The notes under the pieces were generated by a model that did not search any database, was not told where the DNA came from, and was given only the letters and a program-made list of their open reading frames with translations. This document shows positions 9,173 through 17,573 of a stretch of 64,000 nt of DNA, piece by piece (the stretch's first letter is position 1; every line of letters starts with the position of its first letter). This DNA is from Microbacterium sp. (lineage in GTDB: Bacteria; Actinomycetota; Actinomycetes; Actinomycetales; Microbacteriaceae): NCBI GenBank assembly GCA_017306415.1, contig JAFKIL010000006.1:149410-213409 (forward strand). The letters are read 5' to 3'. A program made the position numbers and the translations under genes.

Positions 9173-10245
9173 GACGTTCCTTGCGGAGAACGGACGGCGC
9201 CGGCGCGACGCCAGAGGACGCTCAGCCGGGCGAAGCCCACGGCGATGAGGAGCGCCGCCCCGTTGAAGACCTGACTGACCCAAGCCGGAGTTCCCAGCAA
9301 CGTGAGCCCGCTCACGCTGACGGCGACGAAGAGGATCCCGATGACCGTGCCCAGCACGGACGGGCGGCCGACGTCAATGACGATCGTGCTGAGCAGGACG
9401 GCCGTGAGGGCGGGAAACAGCATGGACATCCCGTTGTCCGAGGTGGCAGCCCCCTGTCGCGCGAGCAGGAGCACCCCCGCGATGCCGGCGATCGTCCCGG
9501 AAGCAGCGAATGCGAGCATCCTCTGTCGTGCGACGCGCGTTCCCGTGAGCTCCGCGGCCACCGGGTTCGCGCCGATGGCGAACAGCCGGCGTCCGAACGG
9601 GGTCTGGGACATCACGTACCAGACGACGAGGGCGACGACCGCAGCCGCGAGGGCGATGACGGGCACACCGACGATGGACTTCGAGCCGAAGTCGGTGAGC
9701 TCGGCGGGGATGCCGCTGGTGATCTGCAGACCTCCGGTGTAGGCGAAGATCGCACCGCCCAGGAGGGTCGCGACGCCCAGCGTCGCGATGAACGCGTTCA
9801 TCTTCAGGTAGGACACGAGCGCCCCGATGACGGTGCCGATCAGCAGGCCGAAGATGATCGCCATGACGACGGCGACGACCAGCGGCAGCCGGAACTGCGA
9901 CAGGGCAGCCGCAGCGACCACCGAGGATGCGGCCGTCAGCGCGCCGACCGAGAAGTCGAAGAACCCGGCGGCCATCGGCAGCAGCAGCGCGAGGGCGACG
10001 ACGAGTCCTACCCCTTGGTTGGCGATGGCGGCTTGGAAGTTCGCGACACTCCAGAACGCGCGACCGGAGGCGGGGAGAAGCGCGAACAGCGCGATGAGAG
10101 CGACGAGCAGAACCAGGAGGCCGTAGCGCTCTGCCCAGGACTCTGCCCGGACCCTGGCGGGAACCTCGCCGCCGCGGTAGTCGCTCCTCGCCCCGGTGGG
10201 GCGGATTCCGGAGGCCGCGGTGCGCGCGTTGCCGGAGTCGCTCAT
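9169..10245 (-). CDS. Ribose-type (RbsC-like) ABC importer permease
   Basis: Integral membrane protein of about 358 residues with roughly eight to ten spans after a hydrophilic N-terminus of about 40 residues. It belongs to the branched-chain/ribose permease family. Typical segments are FFDFSVGALTAASSVV, AFIATLGVATLLGGAIF and GRRLFAIGANPVAAELTG. The ATG at 10245 overlaps the ATPase stop (ATGA). The ORF frame extends further upstream, but that part is antisense coding of the ATPase. Works with the ATPase and lipoprotein encoded upstream. Cargo unknown. Confidence 0.92.
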   Translation of the reverse strand: MSDSGNARTAASGIRPTGARSDYRGGEVPARVRAESWAERYGLLVLLVALIALFALLPASGRAFWSVANFQAAIANQGVGLVVALALLLPMAAGFFDFSVGALTAASSVVAAAALSQFRLPLVVAVVMAIIFGLLIGTVIGALVSYLKMNAFIATLGVATLLGGAIFAYTGGLQITSGIPAELTDFGSKSIVGVPVIALAAAVVALVVWYVMSQTPFGRRLFAIGANPVAAELTGTRVARQRMLAFAASGTIAGIAGVLLLARQGAATSDNGMSMLFPALTAVLLSTIVIDVGRPSVLGTVIGILFVAVSVSGLTLLGTPAWVSQVFNGAALLIAVGFARLSVLWRRAGAVRSPQGTS

Positions 10246-11810
10246 GATGCTGTCGCCTCGCTTTTGTACTGAGTCAGGTAGGACAGGCGGTCCGCGTCGA
10301 GATCGGACGCGTCGCGCTCCTCGGCGACGCGGCCGCCGCGGAGCACGAGGATGCGGTCGCACAGGTGGAGCAATTCGTCGAAGTCGGAGGAGGCGACCAG
10401 GGCAGCGCACCCGGAGCGCACGTGCGCGCGGACGAGGGAGTGAATCTCGGCGCGGGCCACGACGTCGACGCCCTGCGTCGGCTCATCGAGCAGCACCACA
10501 CGCGGCCCGGTGCGCAACCACCTCGCCAGGACGGCCTTCTGCTGGTTACCGCCGGAGAGAGCGCGGATGGGGGCATCCGGACCGGGGGATGCGATTCGGA
10601 AGCGCTCCATCAGGCCGGCCGAGTCCGCACGCTCGGCGCGGCGCCGGAAGAACCCGCCACGCCAGTAGCGCGCGAGCACGACCGTCGAGATGTTCTCCCA
10701 CACCGGCCGATCGAGAAAGAGCCCCTCGCGCTTGCGGTCCTCCGGCACCAACGCGAAGCCTCGCTCGATGGCGTCGGCGGGACCGGGGAGCTCCGCCCGC
10801 GACCCATCGATGAGGATCGCGCCTCCGGTCGGCTTCTGGACGCCGAAGAGCGTCCGCAGCAGGGAGCTGCGTCCTGACCCGCTCAGGCCGGCGAGACCGA
10901 CGATCTCCCCCGCGCGGACGGCGAGGTCGACCTCTCGCAGGGGACCCGTACTCAGCCCCTCGACCCGCAGAAGAGGGTCCGCGAGATCGACGGACGACCG
11001 TCCCCGTGGGGTGACCGAGTCGACAGGGGCGTTGCCGGTCATGAACGAGATCACTTCGCGCTCGTTTAGGGCGGCTGTCGGCTCCGTGGCGACCAGGCGA
11101 CCGTCTCGGAGGACGGAGATGGTGTCGGCGATGTCGAAGACCTCGGGCAGCCGATGGCTGACGTAGAGGATCGTCTGCCCCCCACGCCGGCAGGCACGGA
11201 TCGTCTCCAGAAGCAGGTCGACCTCGGAGGCGGGAAGGCTGGCGGTCGGCTCGTCCAGCACGATGGTCAGGTTCGCTCCGTCACGGGACGTGCCCAGTGC
11301 TCGGGCGATCGCGACCATCGTCTTCTCGCTCGGAGAGAGGACCCCGACCTTTCGTCGGGGATCGACGCGGATGCCGAGCGAGCCGAGCGCAGAGACGGCG
11401 TCTCGTCGCAGCGCGGACCACCGGATGCCGCCGAGCCGGGATCTCGGAAACCCGTTGGCGAGCCCGAAGTTCTCCATCACGGTCAGGTCCTCGACGAGAC
11501 CGAGGTCTTGATGGACGAACCGCAAGCCGGAGTCGTAGGCGATCTGGGGAGCCCAGGCGGACGCATCACGTGCCGTCCCTGCGACCTCGATCCGGCCGCC
11601 TGGGTCGGCGGCGTACACCCCCGCCAGGAGCTTGAGGGTCGTGGACTTGCCCGAGCCGTTCCCGCCGAGGATGGCGTGCACCGTCCCGGCGGCGACCCGC
11701 AGACTCAGGTCGGACAGGACGGTGACACCGTCGAAGGTCTTGCTGACGCCGTCGAGGACGACGGCGGAAGGGCGAGACGCGAACTCGGCCTTCGACGATG
11801 TCACCGTCAC
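10242..11810 (-). CDS. Ribose-type (RbsA-like) tandem-domain ABC ATPase
   Basis: Double ATPase of about 522 residues for the ribose-type importer. The N-terminal domain has Walker A GGNGSGKSTTLKLL, but the usual signature is replaced by VLSPSEKTMVAIARAL. Its Walker B is LTIVLDEPTASL. The C-terminal domain has a Walker A GLSGSGRSSLLRTL (Arg in place of the usual Lys), the signature LSGGNQQKAVLARWL and Walker B RVVLLDEPTQGVD. This degenerate second site is normal for the family. The GTG start at 11810 has GGAGG seven bases upstream, inside the end of the lipoprotein gene. It overlaps the permease gene by an ATGA. Confidence 0.92.
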   Translation of the reverse strand: MTVTSSKAEFASRPSAVVLDGVSKTFDGVTVLSDLSLRVAAGTVHAILGGNGSGKSTTLKLLAGVYAADPGGRIEVAGTARDASAWAPQIAYDSGLRFVHQDLGLVEDLTVMENFGLANGFPRSRLGGIRWSALRRDAVSALGSLGIRVDPRRKVGVLSPSEKTMVAIARALGTSRDGANLTIVLDEPTASLPASEVDLLLETIRACRRGGQTILYVSHRLPEVFDIADTISVLRDGRLVATEPTAALNEREVISFMTGNAPVDSVTPRGRSSVDLADPLLRVEGLSTGPLREVDLAVRAGEIVGLAGLSGSGRSSLLRTLFGVQKPTGGAILIDGSRAELPGPADAIERGFALVPEDRKREGLFLDRPVWENISTVVLARYWRGGFFRRRAERADSAGLMERFRIASPGPDAPIRALSGGNQQKAVLARWLRTGPRVVLLDEPTQGVDVVARAEIHSLVRAHVRSGCAALVASSDFDELLHLCDRILVLRGGRVAEERDASDLDADRLSYLTQYKSEATAS

Positions 11811-11814
11811 AGGA

Positions 11815-12990
11815 TCACCTCCAGATCGCCGCATAGGCGCTGCGGTAGTCGATCGACCCGTCGTAGTCCTTGCCCTTCGGGGGCAGGTTGTGCGTCGCGT
11901 CGACGAGCTGCCATCCGAGCCCCTCGGTCCCCGGCTTCTCGCCCGCCCAGAATCGGTTCAGCTCGTCCATCGCCGCGTAGGACATGTGCCCGAGCGACTG
12001 GCCTATGCACATCTGCTGCCCGCCGCCAGAGCGGATGTAGCCCAGGTTGTCCAGCCCGCACTCGCCACCGGCGACGACGAGACCCTTGCGGTCCGAGGTG
12101 ACAAGCGTCTGCTGGATGCCCGCAGAGAACATGAAGTCGACATCGACGGAGACGGCATTGGCATCGCTCGCCTGGATCAGCGCCGTCTCGAACTTCTGGC
12201 GGATATTGCCGATATCGGTCGGAGCGATCGCGAGCGACGACACGATCGAGCATCCCTTGCAGGTCTTGAGCTCCTCCTCGAACCCCTTCGCGAGATAGGA
12301 ACCGAAGGACACGCCGTCGAAGAACACCTGCAGAACCTTCGCATGGCCCCCGGTCTGATTGATGATCCATTGCGCGCGCAGACGCCCCATCGCCTCGAAG
12401 AATTCGGCCGGTGTGGTCACGTCGGGGAGGAACGAGATCCCGACGTCGAAGAGCGGCGTCGAGCCGCCCTGCGTCGGGTCGTCGCAGTCGAACGACGTCA
12501 GCGAGACGATCGCGATGCCTGCGGCGCGCGCCTCCTCGAGCGGCGCCTTGACGGGCGCGCAGTCGATCGACAGCAGGACGATCGCGTCCGCTCCGGCCGA
12601 GGTCGCCTGCCGCACGCAGTTCGCCCAGCCCCCACCGGCGTTGTTCAGGCCGTCGCAGACCTTGCTCTTCCAGCCGAGCGCCGACGCCGCCGCGCCGACC
12701 TCTTCGGTCAGCTTGACCAGCCCGTACACCTGCTGAGTCGCGGAGAGAATCCAGACCGTCTTATCCTTCGCGGGCGTCGGACCGGTCGAAGGCGGATCCT
12801 GAGATGTGCCGGCGTAGCCGGCATCCAGTGCCGCGCGGATCGCCGTCGAGCCCGGATACGCGGTCGACGAATCCGGGCTCGACGAAGCGGTTGCATCCGA
12901 CCCGGAGCACCCGGTCAAGATGAGCGCGCACGCGCAGAGCACGGCGCCGATAATCAGAGCGCCGCTGCGGCGCCCCACCGATTGGACCAT
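11815..12990 (-). CDS. Periplasmic-binding-type lipoprotein of ribose-type ABC importer
   Basis: Solute-binding lipoprotein of about 391 residues. It has a signal with lipobox ILTGCSGS at about residues 23-28 and a Ser/Thr/Asp-rich linker. The binding domain opens KTVWILSATQQVYG and contains SAGADAIVLLSIDCAPV and SVDVDFMFSAGIQQ, as in type 1 periplasmic binding proteins for sugars. Several Cys pairs (for example CDGLNNAGGGWANC and TCKGC) are unusual for a sugar binder and may form disulphides. The ATG at 12990 has GGAG upstream. First gene of the operon, behind a strong predicted promoter. Ligand unknown. Confidence 0.88.
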   Translation of the reverse strand: MVQSVGRRSGALIIGAVLCACALILTGCSGSDATASSSPDSSTAYPGSTAIRAALDAGYAGTSQDPPSTGPTPAKDKTVWILSATQQVYGLVKLTEEVGAAASALGWKSKVCDGLNNAGGGWANCVRQATSAGADAIVLLSIDCAPVKAPLEEARAAGIAIVSLTSFDCDDPTQGGSTPLFDVGISFLPDVTTPAEFFEAMGRLRAQWIINQTGGHAKVLQVFFDGVSFGSYLAKGFEEELKTCKGCSIVSSLAIAPTDIGNIRQKFETALIQASDANAVSVDVDFMFSAGIQQTLVTSDRKGLVVAGGECGLDNLGYIRSGGGQQMCIGQSLGHMSYAAMDELNRFWAGEKPGTEGLGWQLVDATHNLPPKGKDYDGSIDYRSAYAAIWR

Positions 12991-13060
12991 CTCACACTCC
13001 TGTCGGAAACTGCGAGCGACGATGCCCGCAGAGCGGCTGTGGCTTCGATGCCACGAGGGC

Positions 13061-13089
13061 ACGCTATGTCAAGCCGACACGGGTGTCAA
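13061..13089 (-). promoter_or_regulatory. Predicted sigma-70 promoter with internal palindrome
   Basis: On the minus strand, TTGACA (plus 13089-13084) is followed after exactly 17 bases by TAGCGT (13066-13061). It points at the ABC lipoprotein start at 12990. The palindrome GACAC-CC-GTGTC (13076-13087) overlaps the -35 box and spacer, a classic repressor position. The rest of the 330-base gene-free stretch 12991-13320 holds only this site and the terminator hairpin of the opposite neighbour. Confidence 0.6.
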
Positions 13090-13264
13090 CAATTTTAGTC
13101 GTTCGTCGCCTATTCGTGATATCGAGGCGCGGACTCATCCTTTCCTAGGCAGCTACTCGTATGACGCGTCCGCATCTGCTGGATTTGTATTTGATAGACG
13201 CGCGTCACTAATTCTTGATATCAGGTTCGCCGCGACAAGAGGTGCATCCGCCTCTCCCGCACAC

Positions 13265-13302
13265 GGCGGTGGCCGGGAGCGCAGACGCTCCCGGCCACCG
13301 CC
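13265..13302 (-). terminator. Strong hairpin terminator after the flavin oxidase operon
   Basis: Perfect 17-base arms (13265-13281 and 13286-13302) with a four-base loop CAGA lie 18 bases beyond the stop of the oxidase gene. There is no T-run, which is common in high-GC actinobacteria. Confidence 0.8.
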
Positions 13303-13320
13303 CGACCATTCTGCGCGCTC

Positions 13321-14574
13321 CTAGATCGTCTTCCTCTGGAGCGCGAAGAAGTCGATGCTCTCGATCGCGGAGTCTCGAAGCTCGCCGGGCTCGCGGCCCT
13401 GGAAGCGGCGTGCGTCGACGGCCGATGCATCGAACGTCGAGCTCTCACCGTCGACGATCCACTCTGCCAGCGCTGCGGCCGCACCGGCCGAATGCGTGAC
13501 CCAGATCGACTGCCCGAACCACAGGCCGTCGGTCACCGACGACGGGCCGATGATCGGGAGGTAATCCGGCGTCGTCGACATGAGCCCATGTTGACCGCGC
13601 TCGTAGTCGAGTCCGCGCGTGTCCGGGACCAGCCGTTGCATGCGCGGCCAGCCGTCGTCCACATAACGAGGTGAGAAGTCGCGCATGCTCGGCATGATCG
13701 GCGCCTCCTCGTTCGAGAGGAGATCGTATGGATCCACCGGGGTCGCCTCGTGTCGCGAGTAGCCGAACTCCACCGTCTCTCCGCGTTCGCGCCAGGTGAG
13801 CGCGGAGTCCGCGAACCGGACGATCGGTCCGCGTGCGTCGGCGGTGGAGCCGGCCAGAGTGGCGAGCGGTGGGGTGTGGGCGCCGGGAGCGATGAAGGGC
13901 ACGACCGGCAGGTACTCTCCCGCCAGCGCGGCCAACGGCCCCCCCCACAGCCCTCCGCATATGACCACGACGTCCGCCTCGAAGTCGCCTCGATTCGTCT
14001 GGACGGCGCGCACCCGACTCCCTTCGCGCACGACTCCGATGACCTCGGTGTCGGCGAGCAGGTGTGCACCGCGGCTCTCCGCCGCGGCCAGCCGTCTCTT
14101 CACGACCTCGACCGAACGGGTCACCCCGTCGGTGGGGTTGTAGATCCCCATTCGGAACGCCCCCGGATCGAGCAGCGGCTGGAGCTGCGCGCACTGGTCA
14201 GGAGTGAGGACCTGCATGGCGAGTCCCGCCTCGACACCGTGGTCGTATCGCCTGCGCAGGGTCTCGCACCATTCGTCGTCGTCTGCGAGCTCGAGGCTCC
14301 CCGTCTCCGTCCACAGCGACGCGCCGTCCGCGTCGACGAGACCGCCGAGGAGCGACACCGTGTACTGGGCCATCTGAGACATCACGGGGACCTGGTGCAG
14401 CTGGAACACCATGCCGGGCGCGTGCGTCGTCGAGCCTCCGAACCGCGGGAACGGACCCTTGTCGACGACGAGGACGTCAGCCACCCCGCGAAGGGTGAGC
14501 TCATCCGCGAGCGAAGCGCCGACGATCCCCGCGCCGATGATGACGACGCGGAGATTCCGTGCGACGTCCGTCAC
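13321..14574 (-). CDS. DAO-family FAD-dependent oxidoreductase (dimethylglycine-dehydrogenase-like N-terminal half only)
   Basis: Flavoprotein of 417 residues that should oxidise a C-N bond of an amino acid or N-methyl amino acid. It has the dinucleotide motif VVIIGAGIVGASLADEL at about 9-25 and the FAD/active-site segment GGSTTHAPGMVFQ, which resembles dimethylglycine dehydrogenase and sarcosine dehydrogenase. It ends with the FAD-closing motif DGLWFGQSIWVTHSAGAA. The folate-binding GcvT half of those enzymes is absent, so one-carbon transfer is not expected. The GTG start overlaps the stop of the binding-protein gene (GTGA), so it is co-translated with an amino-acid-type importer. An amino-acid oxidase or dehydrogenase feeding the 2-oxo-acid decarboxylase upstream is the favoured reading. 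Confidence 0.85.
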   Translation of the reverse strand: MTDVARNLRVVIIGAGIVGASLADELTLRGVADVLVVDKGPFPRFGGSTTHAPGMVFQLHQVPVMSQMAQYTVSLLGGLVDADGASLWTETGSLELADDDEWCETLRRRYDHGVEAGLAMQVLTPDQCAQLQPLLDPGAFRMGIYNPTDGVTRSVEVVKRRLAAAESRGAHLLADTEVIGVVREGSRVRAVQTNRGDFEADVVVICGGLWGGPLAALAGEYLPVVPFIAPGAHTPPLATLAGSTADARGPIVRFADSALTWRERGETVEFGYSRHEATPVDPYDLLSNEEAPIMPSMRDFSPRYVDDGWPRMQRLVPDTRGLDYERGQHGLMSTTPDYLPIIGPSSVTDGLWFGQSIWVTHSAGAAAALAEWIVDGESSTFDASAVDARRFQGREPGELRDSAIESIDFFALQRKTI

Positions 14575-15410
14575 TTCGCGACCGGTCCGGCGAGCGCGGG
14601 ATCGATGTTGTAGCTCTTCAGGATTCCGGCGATCGTCCCGTCGTTGAGGAGGCTCTGCACATCGGCGTTCACGGCCGACTCGATGGCGCTCGCCCCCTTC
14701 TTGGTCGGAATGGCGACCTCGCCGAAGCCCTGCGATCCTGCCACCGAGTCCGTCGGCTCGAGCAGTTCGATCTTCAGCCCGCTCTTCGGGAACTGCGTCT
14801 TGCGGTATCCGGCCTCCGCCGTGCTCGACACCGCGACATTGATGCGACCGGCGTCGAGATCGGCGAACATCGCGTCAGAACCCTGGTACTGCTTGACGCG
14901 GTCGTTGCCGAGGACCTTGATCAGATCGTCGTTCCAGAAGTAGCCCTGGACCACACCGATCGTGAGGGTCTTCAGCTGATCGATGGTCTTGTACCCCTCT
15001 TTGGACATCAGCGCCATGCCGTCACGGTACGTCGTCGTGCTGAGCCCCATGACTTTCGCCCGCTCCTCGGTCTTGCCCACGCCGCCCGCCGCGGTGTCGA
15101 CGCGTCCCGATTGAACGCTCTGCAGGCCCGCGGCGAAGCTCATCTCCTGGGTGGAGAGGGAGAGGCACTCCATCTTGGCGATCTTCTGCAGGATCTCGAT
15201 GTCGAGGCCCTTGTACGAGCTGCCGTCCTTGATCGAGTAGGGGGGCGACACAGGGGTCGCGACCGTGAGCTTCCCCGACTCGACGGTGTCGAACTTATGG
15301 GCCGGCGTACAGCCGGCGGGCACGCTGGCCGACCCGCCCCCGCTGGATGCGCAGCCTGCGAGTGCGAGCGATGCTGCTGCGATGAATACCGCGATTGATG
15401 CCTTGCGCAT
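14571..15410 (-). CDS. Polar amino-acid-type ABC binding lipoprotein (SBP family 3)
   Basis: Lipoprotein of 279 residues with signal and lipobox LALAGCASS. The mature domain is SBP_bac_3: KLTVATPVSPPYSIKDG, then YKGLDIEILQKIAK, GRVDTAAGGVGKTEERAK and a C-terminal GTIAGILKSYNI. These match glutamine/arginine-type binders. AGGAGG precedes the ATG at 15410 by a few bases. It is co-transcribed with two permeases and one ATPase. The ligand may be an aromatic amino or hydroxy acid, given the enzymes encoded in the same direction, but that is inference. Confidence 0.92.
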   Translation of the reverse strand: MRKASIAVFIAAASLALAGCASSGGGSASVPAGCTPAHKFDTVESGKLTVATPVSPPYSIKDGSSYKGLDIEILQKIAKMECLSLSTQEMSFAAGLQSVQSGRVDTAAGGVGKTEERAKVMGLSTTTYRDGMALMSKEGYKTIDQLKTLTIGVVQGYFWNDDLIKVLGNDRVKQYQGSDAMFADLDAGRINVAVSSTAEAGYRKTQFPKSGLKIELLEPTDSVAGSQGFGEVAIPTKKGASAIESAVNADVQSLLNDGTIAGILKSYNIDPALAGPVAK

Positions 15411-15450
15411 GATTCCTCCTGATGTGTTGTGGTGCGGACAGATCGGTCGC

Positions 15451-16095
15451 TCAGTGGGTTGCGACACGACGACGAAGCCGCAGGCTCTGATGAACGAGCC
15501 CGACGGCAAGCAGTGAGACTCCGAGGTAGACGGCGCCCGCGACGATGAAGGCGAGTCCGTACTCGTAGGTCGACGTCGCGAAGTCGTACGCCCGGCTGAT
15601 GAGTTCGGGGACGCTGATGGCGAAGGCCAAGGACGTGGCCTGGAAGAGGAGGACCGACCAGCCGATGAGCGGGGGGATGACGACCGAGACGGCCTGGGGG
15701 ATGATGACCAGCCGCGCCGTGGAGAAGTAGCTCATCCCGAGCGATTCACACGCCTCCCACTGCCCCTTCCCGACCGCTCTGAAGCCGGCGACGAAGATTT
15801 CGCTCGTGTAGGCGGCCGTCATGATGCTCAGGGCGACGACCGCCGACGGAACGGCGTCGATCGTGAAGCCGATCTGCGGCAGGGAGAAGTAGACCAGATA
15901 GAGCAGGACGAGCCCCGGCGCTCCCCGTCCGAGCTCCACCAGTGCGATGGCCGGCCAGCTCACCCACCGGGACGTCGCCAGGGACGCCATGGCGGCCAGC
16001 AGGCCGCCGGCGAGTCCGAACAGAAGACTGAACACCGTGAGGACCAGCGAGATGCCGAGTCCGGATGCGTAGGACAGCAGGGTGTCGAGGGTCAC
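15451..16095 (-). CDS. Polar amino-acid-type ABC permease (HisM/GlnP-like), second subunit
   Basis: Membrane protein of 214 residues with about five spans. The EAA-loop segment is GKGQWEACESLGMSYFSTARLVIIPQAV without breaks in the family pattern. The GTG start at 16095 overlaps the stop of the sister permease gene (GTGA). The open frame extends further upstream, but that part is antisense to the sister gene. It forms the pore as a heterodimer with the product of 16092-16736. Confidence 0.92.
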   Translation of the reverse strand: MTLDTLLSYASGLGISLVLTVFSLLFGLAGGLLAAMASLATSRWVSWPAIALVELGRGAPGLVLLYLVYFSLPQIGFTIDAVPSAVVALSIMTAAYTSEIFVAGFRAVGKGQWEACESLGMSYFSTARLVIIPQAVSVVIPPLIGWSVLLFQATSLAFAISVPELISRAYDFATSTYEYGLAFIVAGAVYLGVSLLAVGLVHQSLRLRRRVATH

Positions 16096-16736
16096 AGTCC
16101 GCTCCTCATCTGCGACGCGAGGCGGGCGCCCGTGTAGCGGGCGAGGATGGCGATCGGGATGCTGAGCGCGATGTACAGTGCGGCGGCGACCAGGAACGCG
16201 GCCAATCCGTTCAGGTTCGACTGCGCCTCCTGATAGGCACGGAAGGTGACGTCCTGAGCACCGATGATGGAGGCCACCGCGCTGTCTTTGAGCAGCCCGA
16301 TCGCGTACGACGCGAGCTGCGGGATCACGACGACGACGGCCTGCGGGAGGATCACGTGACCATAGAGCGGTACCGCCCTCATCCCGAGCGCCTCGGACGC
16401 CTCCCACTGGCCGGAGGGCACCGCGTCCAGCCCTGAGCGGTATATCTCCGCGACGATCGCGGCGCTCACGATCCCGAGACCTATGATGGCGGCCTGGAGC
16501 GTGGTGAGCTTGATCACGGAGGTCCCGAGGGCGAAGTAGATCAGCAGCAGCCATACGATGACCGGCACTCCTCGCACGATCTGGATGAAGGTGATCGCGA
16601 TCGCCCGGACGAACGCGGACGCGGATCGGCGCATGAGCACGATCGGGACGGCGAGGATCATGCCGAAGAGGAGGGCGCCGCCGGTGATGGCGAGGGTCTG
16701 ACCCACCCCGCTGAGAAGCGTGAGGAACAGCTCCAT
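16092..16736 (-). CDS. Polar amino-acid-type ABC permease, first subunit
   Basis: Membrane protein of 214 residues paired with the next gene. Family features are VRAIAITFIQIVRGVPVIVW near the centre and the EAA loop SGQWEASEALGMRAV followed by VILPQAVVVVIPQL. Its start lies one base from the stop of the ATPase gene, so the whole importer is one transcription unit. Both permeases have the same length and probably arose by duplication. Confidence 0.93.
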   Translation of the reverse strand: MELFLTLLSGVGQTLAITGGALLFGMILAVPIVLMRRSASAFVRAIAITFIQIVRGVPVIVWLLLIYFALGTSVIKLTTLQAAIIGLGIVSAAIVAEIYRSGLDAVPSGQWEASEALGMRAVPLYGHVILPQAVVVVIPQLASYAIGLLKDSAVASIIGAQDVTFRAYQEAQSNLNGLAAFLVAAALYIALSIPIAILARYTGARLASQMRSGL

Positions 16737-16737
16737 G

Positions 16738-17502
16738 TCATCGACCCCGGACGGCGGAGAAGAAGCGCTTGGCCCGATCGGAGCTCGGGTTGTCCATCAC
16801 CGTCGATGCGGGCCCGCGCTCCAGAATCCTTCCGTCTGCCATGAAGACGACCTCATCGGACACCTCTTCCGCGAAGTGCATCTCGTGTGTGACGACGATC
16901 ATGGTCATGCCCTCGTCCGCGAGCCTCTTCATCGTGTTGAGCACCTCGACGCCGAGTTCCGGATCGAGGGCGCTGGTGGGCTCATCGAAGAGCATGAGCT
17001 TGGGATCCATCGCGAGCGATCGGGCGATCGCGATGCGCTGCTGCTGACCCCCGGAGCACTGCGCCGGCTTCTTGTCGGCCTGGGCCTCGAGACCCACGTG
17101 CCGCAGTTCCTGCAGCGCCCTCTCCCGGGCGGCGCTGCGCGAACGCTTGAGCGTCTGCATCTGAGCGAGCATGACGTTCTCGAGGGCCGAGAGGTGCGGG
17201 AACAGATTGAACTGCTGGAACACCATGCCGACGTCGCGCCGATGTCCGGACAGCACACGGTTGCGGCGGGCCGGCGAGTACTTCCGGGGCACCCCGACGG
17301 GGCGTCCCTCGAACAGGATCTGCCCGGAACTCGGGACCTCCAGGAAGTTGATGCTGCGCAGCAGCGACGACTTCCCCGCCCCGGACGGCCCGACGATGGC
17401 GATGACCTGGCCGAGCGCAACATCCAGGTCGACGTCGCGGACCACCTGGTGTCCGTTGTAGCTGATGCAGATGTCCTTCAGTTGGAGCAGCTTCTCTGTC
17501 AA
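16738..17502 (-). CDS. Polar amino-acid-type ABC ATPase (GlnQ-like)
   Basis: ATPase of 254 residues with Walker A GPSGAGKSSLLRSI, signature CSGGQQQRIAIARSL, Walker B LMLFDEPTSALDPE and switch His VVTHEMHFAEEV. An insert RKYSPARRNRVLSGHRRD before the Q-loop is longer than in GlnQ. The start is a TTG at 17502 with only a weak GGGATGG upstream, so the exact start is uncertain by a few codons. It lies 71 bases after the benzoylformate decarboxylase gene on the same strand with no hairpin between, so read-through from the mandelate-like genes is likely. Confidence 0.92.
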   Translation of the reverse strand: MTEKLLQLKDICISYNGHQVVRDVDLDVALGQVIAIVGPSGAGKSSLLRSINFLEVPSSGQILFEGRPVGVPRKYSPARRNRVLSGHRRDVGMVFQQFNLFPHLSALENVMLAQMQTLKRSRSAARERALQELRHVGLEAQADKKPAQCSGGQQQRIAIARSLAMDPKLMLFDEPTSALDPELGVEVLNTMKRLADEGMTMIVVTHEMHFAEEVSDEVVFMADGRILERGPASTVMDNPSSDRAKRFFSAVRGR

Positions 17503-17573
17503 GACGCACCATCCCGGGGTCGATGACCGGGCTCTGCCGGTCCATGTGAGTATGAGCGGCGACCGTCCATCGC

